From: JAAELZ01 sp047639475
GTDB taxonomy: Bacteria; Pseudomonadota; Gammaproteobacteria; Arenicellales; Poriferihabitantaceae
Direction: 5' to 3'
NCBI GenBank assembly: GCA_047639475.1
Contig: JBLIOD010000015.1
Location: 1 to 47,615, forward strand
DNA: 47,615 bases
Shown here piece by piece: positions 25,501 through 33,479 of the stretch. Made by a program: the position numbers and the translations under genes. The notes beneath the pieces were generated by a model. The model was given only the letters and a program-made list of their open reading frames with translations. It had not been told where the DNA came from and ran no database searches. Numbering within the stretch: the first letter of the stretch is position 1; each line of letters opens with the position of its first letter.

Positions 25501-25584
25501 ATCGTACTCGCCGTCCAACGCCTTTAGCGTTGCATCGAGTCCGTAATGCTCTTTTAATTGGCTCTCCCAATGCGAGTAATTCAT
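22552..25584 (-). CDS. Kinase / M23 peptidase-like / class III aminotransferase fusion
   Basis: This roughly 1010-residue cytoplasmic protein joins three domains. Residues 1-330 are an aminoglycoside-phosphotransferase-like kinase with IHNDLNDYNVLV and IDLGD. Residues about 400-545 are an M23/LytM-like domain with HIAVD and HVHF, so the zinc ligands are present. Residues about 585-1010 are a class III PLP aminotransferase with NSGSEAN, IADEVQTGLGRLG and the PLP lysine in VVLGKPIGNG. Relatives of the last domain include ethanolamine-phosphate and phosphohydroxylysine phospho-lyases, which suggests phosphorylation then elimination of an amino alcohol. The ATG is preferred over a TTG 36 bases upstream. 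It is divergent from the GntR gene. Confidence 0.85.
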   Translation of the reverse strand: MNYSHWESQLKEHYGLDATLKALDGEYDLNFLAENKHGSDAILKVMRLGCDAEFIDLQCKAYREIQKHNADIPIPTVIKCKLANDYCLVKDEQGQQRIIWLLERLDGNDYANFKPHSSALIYQLGQTVGALDKALQTFSHPALARSFKWNLPESSWIKEQFAIVSSTSKKQLLNDVISSFEAALPKLLKLPAVAIHNDLNDYNVLVDTDIKGCAAVSGLIDLGDIAMAPRVCDLAICAAYVVLDHPTPDQALASLVSGYHNVYPLSADEIDLIFPLLKMRLAVSVVNSTLMAVENPADPYVVISQAPAWRFLEQADTVEELIGFQLRVACGFPIDNQSDEIIEYIETQRGGFYPLLGKSLETMPRGALSVKDITIPLDPFNLSPKEALGISDDLQLGEEWLGLYGEPRLVYTSPAFRQGPHKSSDRRTVHIAVDVFAKQGHEIYAPLDGWVETVENRDHHLDYGGVIILRHQTEQGYPFYTLYGHLNPEVTTLLSEGQFVKRGEAFCRLGGPNENGGWPPHVHFQLALTTRAMGKDWPGVSTPDDLALWTALCPNPAALLNLTDSQVAYQGLDQENLNQQRKAHFGENLKLSYQKPLTFLRGWRHHLFDEAGRPYLDAYNNVPHVGHAHPRIHAVAADQLKRINSNTRYLHPAQIDFAEKILSKCPKPLTVCYFVNSGSEANELSMRLARSHSGGKDMITPNHGYHGNTTGAIAISAYKFNKQGGIGQQDWVQLVDVADDYQGTFKRNDPNRAQSFADQVNTAIDNINDRGGKLAGFIAETFPSVGGQIIPPQGYLKAVYQKIRQAGGVCIADEVQTGLGRLGQYYFGFEQQAVVPDIVVLGKPIGNGHPIGVVITTEEIAQSFANGIEYFSTFGGSTLSCRIGKEVLDIVDEEKLSENAQIRGEQLLAGLSSLQNEHAIIGDIRGMGLFIGVELVTDRTSQAPATEVADYVLNRMRDHRILMGTEGPHDNILKIRPPLTIDTHDIDCLLENLNSVLSETFVSQNSTFGR

Positions 25585-25665
25585 GAGATTCGTGGCGGTG
25601 CTATAATTATTGTCATACAAAAATATCTAGTTGTTGGGATGAAATCGACGTTGATCACCATATTT

Positions 25666-25689
25666 TTAAATATTGTATACAATATTTAA
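25666..25689. promoter_or_regulatory. Perfect 24-bp palindrome, likely GntR/FCD operator
   Basis: The core AATATTGTATACAATATT is extended to 24 bases of perfect symmetry centred at 25677/25678. It matches the short inverted TTGTATACAA style of operators used by FCD-type GntR regulators. It lies midway in the divergent spacer between the fusion gene and the GntR gene, 51 bases before the GntR start. A weaker related site, TTGTCATACAA, is at 25610-25620 near the fusion gene start. Confidence 0.7.
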
Positions 25690-25739
25690 TTTTCAGATTA
25701 TTATCTAACCCTTAACGATGCTCATTCTAATGGGACAAT

Positions 25740-26405
25740 ATGAAAAGCACCAATAATTTGACTGAAACTTTACGTGCTAAAACGCAAACATCGCTGCGAG
25801 ATGCGATATTGAACGGTCGATATCATGCCGGTCAAAAGCTGATTGAAAGAGAACTCTGTGACTTAACGGGCGCGAGCCGCTCAATTTTGCGTGAAGCCTT
25901 GGTTAATCTTGAGGCTAGCGGCTTGATCGAGCGGCAGTCTTATTGTGGGTTTACGGTTAGCGCACTCAGTGTAAAGAAAGTCGTTGAGATTTTTGAGTTG
26001 CGCGGTGCGCTTGAAACCATGGCGGCACAGCTTTTTACCGATCGTGCCAGCGATCTGGAAATTGACGATCTAAAAGCGGCGTTACAGAAATTAGAAATTG
26101 CACTAGCGGAAGCGAATAGTGAAAGTATGCGCATTGCTAAAGAGGTTTACTACGACGTACTGTTTACAGGGTGTCGTAACAACGAAATCCGTTTAGCACT
26201 AGAAAAGGTGATCGATCGAATAACCTTTTTACGAAACCAGTTATTAATGGATGAAGCTAGGCGAGCAGCCTCATTGATCGAAATTCAACAGTTAACCGAT
26301 GCCTTGGTAGCGAGGGATCGAGTCGCGGCTAAAATCGCTTGCTTAGCGCACTTAGATGGCGCGCGAGAAGCCGTTCTGAAGCAGATGGCAAAGCAGGTTC
26401 ATTAG
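25740..26405 (+). CDS. GntR family regulator, FCD (VanR/FadR-like) type
   Basis: The 221-residue protein has an N-terminal winged helix (about 10-75: LRDAILNGRYHAGQKLIERELCDLTGASRSILREAL, as the usual GntR block) and a helical FCD effector domain (about 85-215). FCD members usually sense small organic acids and repress nearby catabolic genes. The palindrome in its own promoter region suggests autoregulation and control of both the divergent fusion gene and the downstream operon. Confidence 0.9.
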   Translation: MKSTNNLTETLRAKTQTSLRDAILNGRYHAGQKLIERELCDLTGASRSILREALVNLEASGLIERQSYCGFTVSALSVKKVVEIFELRGALETMAAQLFTDRASDLEIDDLKAALQKLEIALAEANSESMRIAKEVYYDVLFTGCRNNEIRLALEKVIDRITFLRNQLLMDEARRAASLIEIQQLTDALVARDRVAAKIACLAHLDGAREAVLKQMAKQVH

Positions 26406-26432
26406 TCCGATGGTTCAGACGGAAGCATCAAC

Positions 26433-27251
26433 ATGCTAATTAAATCTAGCAAGGGAACGGCCTATAAATTTAGCGGCCTAAAAAATTCTCCAGTAGTCGT
26501 GTTGATTCATGGTTTGGGATTACATCATGCAATTTGGGATGATTACTTGCTGGCCTTGGAAACCCAATTCCAAGTGCTTAGCTATGATTTACTCGGCCAT
26601 GGCGCAAGTGGGCCGCCGCCGACTTTGTTGGACTTGTCAGCTTTTGCAAATCAACTAAAGGCCCTACTAGATGAACTAAATATTAAACGCTGTGCGATTG
26701 TCGGTTTTTCTCTAGGGGGTATGATTAATCGTCGGTTTGCGATGGATTACCCTGGAAGAACTTGGGCTTTAGCTATTTTGAACTCCCCTCATGAACGTGG
26801 CCCCGAAGCGCAAACATTAGTAGAGAAGCGCGCAACAGATACAGCGCGAGGTGGGCCAGGTGCTAATTTGAACGAAACTATCGAACGTTGGTTTACGGCA
26901 GAATTCCGCAAAGGAAATGACTCTTATTTAGAGAAAATCCGCGCCTGGGTGTTGGCAAACCAAGCTGAGTATTACGCCCAATCTCGTCTAGTGCTAGCGA
27001 AGGGTGTATTAGAGTTAATCAATCCCAATATCGCACTCGCAGAGCCGACTCTGGTTATAAGCTGCGAAAACGACAGCGGCAGTACGCCAGCCATGGCGCA
27101 CGGCATTGCGGCCGAAATCATTGGATCGCAAACTCATATTGTTCCAAACCTTCAACATATGGGGTTAGTCGAACAACCACAACAATTTATTAATCTGCTG
27201 CTGGCGTTTTTGAGCAGTGTGAAGATGTCTATTGAACACGAGGAAAAATGA
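26433..27251 (+). CDS. Alpha/beta hydrolase (enol-lactonase-like)
   Basis: The 272-residue protein has the fold's motifs: LIHGLGLHHAIWDDY (oxyanion HG), LSYDLLGHGASG, the nucleophile elbow GFSLGG, and the acid and histidine near LVISCENDSGS and NLQHMGLVEQP. It is similar in layout to 3-oxoadipate enol-lactonases, but substrate cannot be read from sequence. GGAAG lies seven bases before the ATG. Its stop overlaps the next gene by four bases (ATGA), so it is coupled to the ThDP enzyme. Confidence 0.88.
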   Translation: MLIKSSKGTAYKFSGLKNSPVVVLIHGLGLHHAIWDDYLLALETQFQVLSYDLLGHGASGPPPTLLDLSAFANQLKALLDELNIKRCAIVGFSLGGMINRRFAMDYPGRTWALAILNSPHERGPEAQTLVEKRATDTARGGPGANLNETIERWFTAEFRKGNDSYLEKIRAWVLANQAEYYAQSRLVLAKGVLELINPNIALAEPTLVISCENDSGSTPAMAHGIAAEIIGSQTHIVPNLQHMGLVEQPQQFINLLLAFLSSVKMSIEHEEK

Positions 27252-28939
27252 TGACAACACTCTCTGGCGGCCAGGCCGCAGTAGAAGCATTGAAGGTTGA
27301 AAAGGTTAAGCATGTATTTGGCTTAATCGGTTCAGCCACTATGGAAATGTTTGATGCGCTATATGATGCGAAAGATATTAATTTTGTGGGTGTACATGAT
27401 GAACGTACTGGCACTCATATGGCAGATGGTTATGCCCGTGCCAGCGGTAAACCGGGTGTTATCTTGGCGGGGCAAAATGGACCTGGTGCCACTAATCTAG
27501 TGACTGGTTTGGCGCAAGCAGCAGCAGCATTTTCACCGGTGGTATCGATCGCTGGATCGCTTTCTTCAGGCCATGTATATCGAGACGCGTTTCAAGAAGT
27601 TGATCAACAGGCATTGTTTACGCCTGTGACCAAAAAAACCTGGACGGTAACGCAAACCGAACGTGTGCCAGAGATGTTTCGAGAGGCTTTTCGAGTGGCG
27701 ATGGCGCCGCGTCGCGGACCAGTTCAGTTGAATTTGCCACGCGATATATTATCCGCCACCGCCCATTTTCCTGCACTACAAAGACCAGAGCAGTATCGAA
27801 GTTATAGCGCACCAGCGGCGGCCGCAGACGCAATAAAGCAAGCGGCCGAAATGCTAAGTGCAGCAAAGCGGCCGGTCATTGTAACCGGGGGTGGAATCAA
27901 GAACACTGAAGGGCATGAGCAAGTGATTGCGCTGGCCGAAGCGATGAACGCACCCATCGTGATCGCACCGGGCCACGGAGATGCAATCCCGTTCAGTCAT
28001 CCACTTAATGCGGGGCAAATGGGCCCGCGCGGTAACCCTGTAGCGTCACGCTTAGCGAAGGAGGCGGATGTCATTCTGGCGCTAGGCACTCGCTTAGGTT
28101 TTAACTCGACGTTTTATACTTACGATAACTTAAGTGAAACGGCTAAGATCATTCAGGTCGAACTGGAGCCAACTGCAATAGGCCGCTATTTTCCTATTAC
28201 CTTGGGCATTTGGGCTGATGCACGCAGCGCGGCTGTGCAGCTCACGAAGGAATATAAAGCTTCTGCAGCGCGCAAAGAAGTCGAAGCGTGGACCCAGCAA
28301 TTTCAACAAGACCGGGTCGATTATTTGCAAAAGCGTGATGACGACGCGGTGATGGATCAACAGCCGATGCAACCCTCGGGCCTATTCAAAGAATTACGGC
28401 AAGTATTGCCGCATAATGCTGCAATCACTATGGATGCCGGTACACTGTGCTTACAAGCCACTGATGCGCTTAATTACCATCATCCGAAAAGCTTATTTAC
28501 GCCACTTGATTTCGGTTTGGTGGGTTTCTCGTTTGCTTGCGGCTTGGGCATAAAACTTGCTAAGCCAGAGCGCCCTGTCGTGAGTATGATGGGCGATGGG
28601 GGTTTTGGTATGACGCTATCTGAGCTTAGTACCGCGGTAGATCACGGCATAAATACGGTGACCGTTGTCATGAATAATCAGTGCTGGGGTGCAGAAAAAG
28701 CTTATCAGCGCGATTTCTTTGGAGAACGTTATATTGGCGCAGACATTAGTAGTCCAGCGTTTGATAAAGTAGCGGAACTATACGGCGCTGCAGGCTTTAA
28801 AGCAGATAAGCTGTCTGATGTAAGCGGAGCGATTGAAGCCGCCTTGGCCTGTGGCAAACCTGCCATTATTGACGTGGCTGTAGATCCGAAAGCTTTGTAT
28901 AGTTTTCGCCGTGATTCATTCAAACACCGAGGAGGCTAA
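27248..28939 (+). CDS. Thiamine-diphosphate enzyme, sulfoacetaldehyde acetyltransferase/acetolactate synthase-like
   Basis: The 563-residue protein has the three ThDP-enzyme domains: an N-terminal Pyr domain with the catalytic Glu52 (VHDERTGTHMADGYAR) and QNGPGATN, a central domain, and a C-terminal PP domain with GDGGFGMTLSELSTA followed by MNNQCWG. It looks closest to the Xsc/acetolactate synthase group. Xsc proteins are slightly longer, and no pta is beside it, so a true taurine role is unproven. Two adjacent ATGs are possible starts; the first overlaps the hydrolase stop. Confidence 0.85.
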   Translation: MMTTLSGGQAAVEALKVEKVKHVFGLIGSATMEMFDALYDAKDINFVGVHDERTGTHMADGYARASGKPGVILAGQNGPGATNLVTGLAQAAAAFSPVVSIAGSLSSGHVYRDAFQEVDQQALFTPVTKKTWTVTQTERVPEMFREAFRVAMAPRRGPVQLNLPRDILSATAHFPALQRPEQYRSYSAPAAAADAIKQAAEMLSAAKRPVIVTGGGIKNTEGHEQVIALAEAMNAPIVIAPGHGDAIPFSHPLNAGQMGPRGNPVASRLAKEADVILALGTRLGFNSTFYTYDNLSETAKIIQVELEPTAIGRYFPITLGIWADARSAAVQLTKEYKASAARKEVEAWTQQFQQDRVDYLQKRDDDAVMDQQPMQPSGLFKELRQVLPHNAAITMDAGTLCLQATDALNYHHPKSLFTPLDFGLVGFSFACGLGIKLAKPERPVVSMMGDGGFGMTLSELSTAVDHGINTVTVVMNNQCWGAEKAYQRDFFGERYIGADISSPAFDKVAELYGAAGFKADKLSDVSGAIEAALACGKPAIIDVAVDPKALYSFRRDSFKHRGG

Positions 28940-28942
28940 GCC

Positions 28943-29338
28943 ATGACAGAATCAGCAAACACAAACGCAGATAAAACCTACCCCAATACCGAAGCGCATA
29001 TCGAAAAGGGTGATTGGAACCCCGTATGGGAGTTGCTTCAGGATATGGATCCAGACTATCTTGAGGCCTACCTCACCTTTAGGAGTATTCCCCACCAAGG
29101 GCCATTAGAGCAGAAATATAAAGAGCTTATTATGATCGCAATAAACGCCGCGACAACGCACCTTTACGCACCGGGGGTGCGCCGCCACATGCAAAATGCT
29201 TTAAAAGCGGGCGCGACCCAGGATGAAATATTTGAAACTATTCAGCTGACAACAGTGATGGGTATTCATTCCTGTAATTTAGCTGTTCCGATGCTGCTTG
29301 AAGAAGTGGAGCGGTTTAATCAAGAACAAGTAGAATAA
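28943..29338 (+). CDS. Carboxymuconolactone decarboxylase / AhpD-like family protein
   Basis: The 131-residue protein has the CMD fold pattern: LEAYLTFRSIPHQGPLEQKYKELIMIAINAA, HLYAPGVRRHMQNALKAGATQDEIFETIQL. The CxxC of AhpD is absent, so a peroxidase-type role is unlikely. It begins three bases after the ThDP enzyme gene and completes a hydrolase-ThDP-CMD operon. Its substrate is unknown. Confidence 0.85.
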   Translation: MTESANTNADKTYPNTEAHIEKGDWNPVWELLQDMDPDYLEAYLTFRSIPHQGPLEQKYKELIMIAINAATTHLYAPGVRRHMQNALKAGATQDEIFETIQLTTVMGIHSCNLAVPMLLEEVERFNQEQVE

Positions 29339-29353
29339 CGGTCCTCGCTTAGT

Positions 29354-29818
29354 GTGATATTTAAACCTATCGAATCTTTCTTAAAAAATATAGCAGCGGG
29401 ACTGGGGTTGGCCCTTGGTAGAAAAGTTGATCAGTCTTACTTTTCCATCAGTTTTTTGCAGTTGATATTATTTGTCTGCAGCTATATTGCAATTGGCTTT
29501 TCGACATCTCTATTTGAGCCTCATAACAATTTAACCCAACAAAATCTCATGTTATTTGAACTTTTTATGTTCAATGTACTGGTGTTACTGCTATGGGGTT
29601 TAGTCGGGTTGATTTTAGGAAAAGGAAGGCTACTGGAGTTTTTGATCGTTGTTTACGCCAGCGCGTTTCTAATCGAGTTTGCGCAGATTATTCTGGTGGG
29701 TCTGGGGCGTTGGGAACAAAGCTCGGCATGGTATTTTATGCCAGTGTTGATATTTACGTTTCTCGTGCTGTTGTGGTCTTTATATGTGTTGTATAGGTCA
29801 ATCCGGTTTAGTGTATGA
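29354..29818 (+). CDS. Predicted four-helix membrane protein, unknown function
   Basis: The 154-residue product starts from GTG and has four hydrophobic segments: about 32-50 (FLQLILFVCSYIAIGF), 68-88 (FELFMFNVLVLLLWGLVGL), 92-115 (LEFLIVVYASAFLIEFAQII) and 126-150. It does not resemble a family I can name. It follows the CMD gene by 15 bases and may be a distal operon member. The GTG lacks a strong ribosome-binding site; confidence in the exact start is low. Confidence 0.55.
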   Translation: MIFKPIESFLKNIAAGLGLALGRKVDQSYFSISFLQLILFVCSYIAIGFSTSLFEPHNNLTQQNLMLFELFMFNVLVLLLWGLVGLILGKGRLLEFLIVVYASAFLIEFAQIILVGLGRWEQSSAWYFMPVLIFTFLVLLWSLYVLYRSIRFSV

Positions 29819-29992
29819 AAGGGGAAGAGAGTTAAGCTTAATCGCACCCCCAAATAATCATGGGTGAAAACATTGAAGTGGTACTGAAATCTTTAGAGCG
29901 ACAACGATTAGCGCAATAAGGTTAGCGTAAAAAATATTGCACACTATCTTATGCCTGACATACATTTACTACTTTGAAATAAGCCAAAAATT

Positions 29993-30310
29993 ATGTTTAT
30001 TCAAATTAACGCCAACGGTGTCCTTTCCCTAGAAGAAAAGGATCAAATGAAAAGTTTTAGTGTGGTTGAACTAAAAGATGCCAGCGAAGCAGAGTTAGCT
30101 GAATCAGCTCTATCGGCAATAGCATTCGCGGCTGAGGATGATCACTATTGGATCGATGCTCAGGCAGTGATTGAACTCAGCAGTGAAAGTGAAACGTCTC
30201 AATGGGCAGTGGGTTTCTGGGAAATGCTAGCAGCGGTAGAGCCTTATGGCTACTTTGACCAAGAGACAAATCGCGTTAAAGCCCATGTCGAGCGCAAAGG
30301 CGCTTTATAA
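29993..30310 (+). CDS. Hypothetical protein, 105 residues
   Basis: A small soluble acidic protein beginning MFIQINANGVLSLEEKDQMKSF, with FAAEDDHYWIDAQAVIELSSES and GFWEMLAAVEPYGYFDQETNRVKAHVE. I do not recognise a family; the pattern suggests a compact alpha/beta fold. It is 48 bases upstream of the cystathionine gamma-synthase-type gene in the same direction. Confidence 0.6.
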   Translation: MFIQINANGVLSLEEKDQMKSFSVVELKDASEAELAESALSAIAFAAEDDHYWIDAQAVIELSSESETSQWAVGFWEMLAAVEPYGYFDQETNRVKAHVERKGAL

Positions 30311-30358
30311 TACAGTAATTGACTACACTCGGACCCATTCCATAATGAACATAAACCC

Positions 30359-31510
30359 GTGATTGACCCCAAAATATTTACCACCGTTGTCCATGCTGGA
30401 ACCTCACCTGATCCAGCCACGGGAGCGGTGATGACACCGATTTATCAAACGTCTACTTTTGCGCAAGAAGCGCCTGGCAAGCATAAGGGTTGGGACTACT
30501 CACGCGGCACCAATCCTTCGCGTGACGCATTACAGCAGGCCTTGGCTGCAATAGAAGGGGCTGAATACGCCATCGCGTTTTCTTCGGGACTGGCTGCTGA
30601 ACACGCCATTGTGCAGAACCTTGATCCAGGCGATCATGTGTTGGTATGTAATGATGTTTACGGTGGAAGTGGACGTTTGTTCCGAACACTGGTGGGTAAA
30701 TTTGGCATTGAATTTGAATTCATTAACATGTCCGATTTAGGCTTTGTGGCTAGCCGAATGCGTGATAACACCCGCATGATCTGGATAGAAAGCCCGACTA
30801 ACCCCACCATGCAAGTCTTGGATATCACGGGACTATCTGACATTGCGCATAAGGGCGGTGCGGTTTCAGTAGTCGACAATACCTTTGCCACACCTATCTT
30901 CCAACGCCCCTTAGAGCTGGGCGCAGATATTGTTGTTCACAGTACCACTAAGTATATCGGTGGACATTCAGATCTGATTGGCGGTGCGGTGATGTTGAAT
31001 AATCCCGAGTGGGAAGAAAAAATTCGCTACGTACAATTTGCCGTGGGTGCGGTCAGTGGCCCGATCGAGAGCTTTTTACTGCACCGCAGCATTAAGTCTT
31101 TGGCGGTGCGCATGGTCAAGCATGCTGAGAACGCACAGCAGGTCGCTGAATTTTTGGATGCGCATCCCAAGGTGGTTGCTACTTACTATCCGGGGTTGCC
31201 AGATCACCCGCAACACGCCCTAGCGCAAAAGCAAATGAGAGGTTATTCCGGTATCGTCAGTTGCGATATTGACGGTGACCTAGAAGCCGCGACTCGTTTC
31301 ACGCAAAACCTAAAGGTGTTTACCTTGGCGGAGAGTTTAGGCGGCGTAGAATCATTGATTAATCACCCACAACAAATGACACATGCCTCAGTGCCTGAAG
31401 CGCTGAGAAGAGAGCTGGGCATAGGCGAAAGCTTGTTACGCTTATCGGTTGGTATTGAAAACGTGGATGATTTGATTGCTGATTTGGAGCAGGCATTAGC
31501 TAAGATTTAG
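30359..31510 (+). CDS. Cystathionine gamma-synthase / gamma-lyase family PLP enzyme
   Basis: The 383-residue protein is a Cys/Met metabolism PLP enzyme. It has PIYQTSTFAQEAPGKHKGWDYSRGTNPSRDALQ, FSSGLAAEHA, WIESPTNPTMQV and VVDNTFATP in order. The PLP lysine follows in HSTTKYIGGHSDLIGG (about residue 200), and SLGGVESLINHPQQMTHASVP is near the end. It starts from GTG. Sequence alone does not separate synthase from lyase; position beside unrelated genes does not help. Confidence 0.88.
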   Translation: MIDPKIFTTVVHAGTSPDPATGAVMTPIYQTSTFAQEAPGKHKGWDYSRGTNPSRDALQQALAAIEGAEYAIAFSSGLAAEHAIVQNLDPGDHVLVCNDVYGGSGRLFRTLVGKFGIEFEFINMSDLGFVASRMRDNTRMIWIESPTNPTMQVLDITGLSDIAHKGGAVSVVDNTFATPIFQRPLELGADIVVHSTTKYIGGHSDLIGGAVMLNNPEWEEKIRYVQFAVGAVSGPIESFLLHRSIKSLAVRMVKHAENAQQVAEFLDAHPKVVATYYPGLPDHPQHALAQKQMRGYSGIVSCDIDGDLEAATRFTQNLKVFTLAESLGGVESLINHPQQMTHASVPEALRRELGIGESLLRLSVGIENVDDLIADLEQALAKI

Positions 31511-31585
31511 TCAGAGAGCTCTTGCATAACCTAGCCGAATTGTGTTTAAGATTTGGCTATACCAATAGAGTGATATTTCTCGGCG

Positions 31586-31917
31586 CTAAACCTTCTTAAC
31601 AAATTGTGATTTCAGCTTCATCGCGCCAAAGCCATCGATCTTACAATCGATATCATAGTCGCCGTCTACTAAGCGAATATTCTTCACTTTTGTGCCAACT
31701 TTTATCGCGTCCGAACTGCCTTTGTTCTTAAGATCTTTGGTTATCGTCACGGTGTCGCCATCCTGAAGTACTTTCCGTTGGCATCTTTGATGCCGTTGGA
31801 CTGCTCTTCGGTTTCATTAGCGGACCATTCATGTGCGCACTCAGGGCAGTTGAGTGAACCCCTGTCTTCATAGGTGTATTCAGAGTTGCATTTAGGACAG
31901 GTGGGCAATGTCGTCAT
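31586..31917 (-). pseudogene. yjdM: yjdM/phnA-like zinc-ribbon gene broken by a -1 frameshift
   Basis: Read on the minus strand, the start gives MTTLPTCPKCNSEYTYEDRG, SLNCPECAHEW and KDANG, matching YjdM (the 'PhnA' zinc-ribbon protein, about 111 residues). The frame then runs into an early stop. Moving one base near 31771-31776 restores VLQDGDTVTITKDLKNKGSS, KNIRLVDGDYDIDCKIDGFG and KLKSQFVKKV to the end. The total is 332 bases, one short of a whole number of codons. One missing base, real or a sequencing error, explains it. Confidence 0.85.
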
Positions 31918-32070
31918 ATGATGTCGGTGGTAAATGTGGAGCAGGGATTATACTGAGCAATTGGATCGTGGAGTGTTAAAAGTGGTTGCCTTGACCCTAT
32001 AACCATAGGTACATTCAGGTCTGAAATTATTGTGATCACAACCACTGACCTTTAACCACGAGCTAAAACC

Positions 32071-33429
32071 ATGAATAAGGCGATTTCTACTCAAGAAGAC
32101 AGAGACATTAAATATCACTTCCATGCTTATACCAATGTTGAGGCGCATGCCTCTCAGGGGCCAATGGTTATTGAAAGCGGTGAAGGAATATATGTATTTG
32201 ATAATCAGGGCAATAAATATATCGAAGCCATGTCAGGTTTATGGAGTGCGGCGGTGGGCTTTGGTGAGAAACGTATTGCCGATGTGGCTTATGAGCAGAT
32301 GCAAAAATTGCCGTACTATCATAATTTTACGCACAAATCGCACGACAAAGTAATCGACTTAGCGGAAAAGCTTGTTTCTATCTCTCCCGTTCGCATGAGC
32401 AAGGTGTTCTTCACCAACTCAGGTTCAGAAGCGAACGATACCGTTATGAAATTGATTTGGTATCGTTCGAATGCTTTAGGGCTAAAAGACAAGAAGAAAA
32501 TGATCAGCCGTAAGAAAGGCTATCATGGCGTAACCATCGCTTCAGCGAGCCTAACAGGTTTGCCGTACAACCATGAGTCGTTTGATTTACCACTACCTGG
32601 TGTCTTACACACGACCTGTCCACATTATTGGAGAGAGGGCGCTGCAGGCGAAACCGAAGAACAATTTGCAACGCGTTGCGCCGATGACTTGGAGGCGATG
32701 ATCCAAGCAGAAGGCCCTGAAACGGTCGCGGCTTTTTTCGCAGAACCCGTGATGGGTGCAGGCGGCGTAATAACGCCGCCGGCAACTTACTGGGAGAAAA
32801 TCCAGACCGTGCTCAATAAGCACGATATTTTATTGGTGGCTGACGAAGTTATTTGTGGCTTCGGCCGCACCGGTAACCTGTTTGGCTCTGAGACTTATGA
32901 CATCAAGCCCGATGTGATGGTGATGTCCAAGCAACTCACGTCAACTTACTTTCCTTTGTCTGCGCTCATGGTGAATGATCGCTTCTTTGACCCAATCGGC
33001 AAAGAGAGCGGTCGCATAGGAGTATTGGGCCATGGTTTCACCAGCGGGGGGCACCCAGTAGGTGCGGCGATAGCATTAGAAAACATACGCATTATTGAAG
33101 AAGAAAATTTAGTGCAGAACGCCAATGAAGTGGGGAGCCACTTATTAAAGCGGCTACACGCTTTAGCTGATCACCCGCTAGTGGGTGAAGTGCGGGGTGT
33201 CGGCATGATAGCAGGGCTTGAACTGGTATTAGATAAGCAAGCCAAGACTGCAGGCGACAAGCCAGGCCAATTAGGTTTACCCGTGGCCAATGCCTTGAAA
33301 GCCAACGGCGTGATTGTGCGGAACATTGGAGACACTATCGCATTTTGCCCGCCACTGATAACGACACAGACGCAAGTGGATGACATTGTTGATGCGGTTG
33401 AAAAATCGCTTACTGCAGTTCCTGCTTAA
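32071..33429 (+). CDS. Class III omega-aminotransferase
   Basis: The 452-residue protein is a PLP aminotransferase of the omega-amino acid:pyruvate group. Motifs are HFHAYTNVEAH, SGLWSAAVGFGEKRIADV, TNSGSEAND, GYHGVTIASASLTGL, LVADEVICGFGRTG and the PLP lysine in VMSKQLTSTYFPLS. GHGFTSGGHPVGAAIALENI follows. Relatives act on beta-alanine, taurine, putrescine or similar amines; the sequence alone does not choose. A strong hairpin and the azlC/azlD pair follow. Confidence 0.88.
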   Translation: MNKAISTQEDRDIKYHFHAYTNVEAHASQGPMVIESGEGIYVFDNQGNKYIEAMSGLWSAAVGFGEKRIADVAYEQMQKLPYYHNFTHKSHDKVIDLAEKLVSISPVRMSKVFFTNSGSEANDTVMKLIWYRSNALGLKDKKKMISRKKGYHGVTIASASLTGLPYNHESFDLPLPGVLHTTCPHYWREGAAGETEEQFATRCADDLEAMIQAEGPETVAAFFAEPVMGAGGVITPPATYWEKIQTVLNKHDILLVADEVICGFGRTGNLFGSETYDIKPDVMVMSKQLTSTYFPLSALMVNDRFFDPIGKESGRIGVLGHGFTSGGHPVGAAIALENIRIIEEENLVQNANEVGSHLLKRLHALADHPLVGEVRGVGMIAGLELVLDKQAKTAGDKPGQLGLPVANALKANGVIVRNIGDTIAFCPPLITTQTQVDDIVDAVEKSLTAVPA

Positions 33430-33444
33430 GCGCCTAGTATGGCG

Positions 33445-33464
33445 TAGTGGCACTTGTGCCACTA
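33445..33464. promoter_or_regulatory. Strong hairpin/palindrome between the aminotransferase and azlC
   Basis: TAGTGGCAC and GTGCCACTA form a 9-bp perfect inverted repeat around TT. The RNA could fold an 8-bp stem with a four-base loop. No T-run follows, so it is either an RNA stability hairpin or attenuator, or an operator for the azlCD genes that start 16 bases later. Confidence 0.4.
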
Positions 33465-33479
33465 TGGCGCTGACTAACT

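Noticed and set aside
29860..29919. 19-residue frame starting MGENIEVV
   Set aside because: Too short, no ribosome-binding site and no similarity I recognise.
31511..31585. AGCCGAA/TTTGGCT stem after the cystathionine gamma-synthase gene as terminator
   Set aside because: Long loop, weak stem and no T-run.
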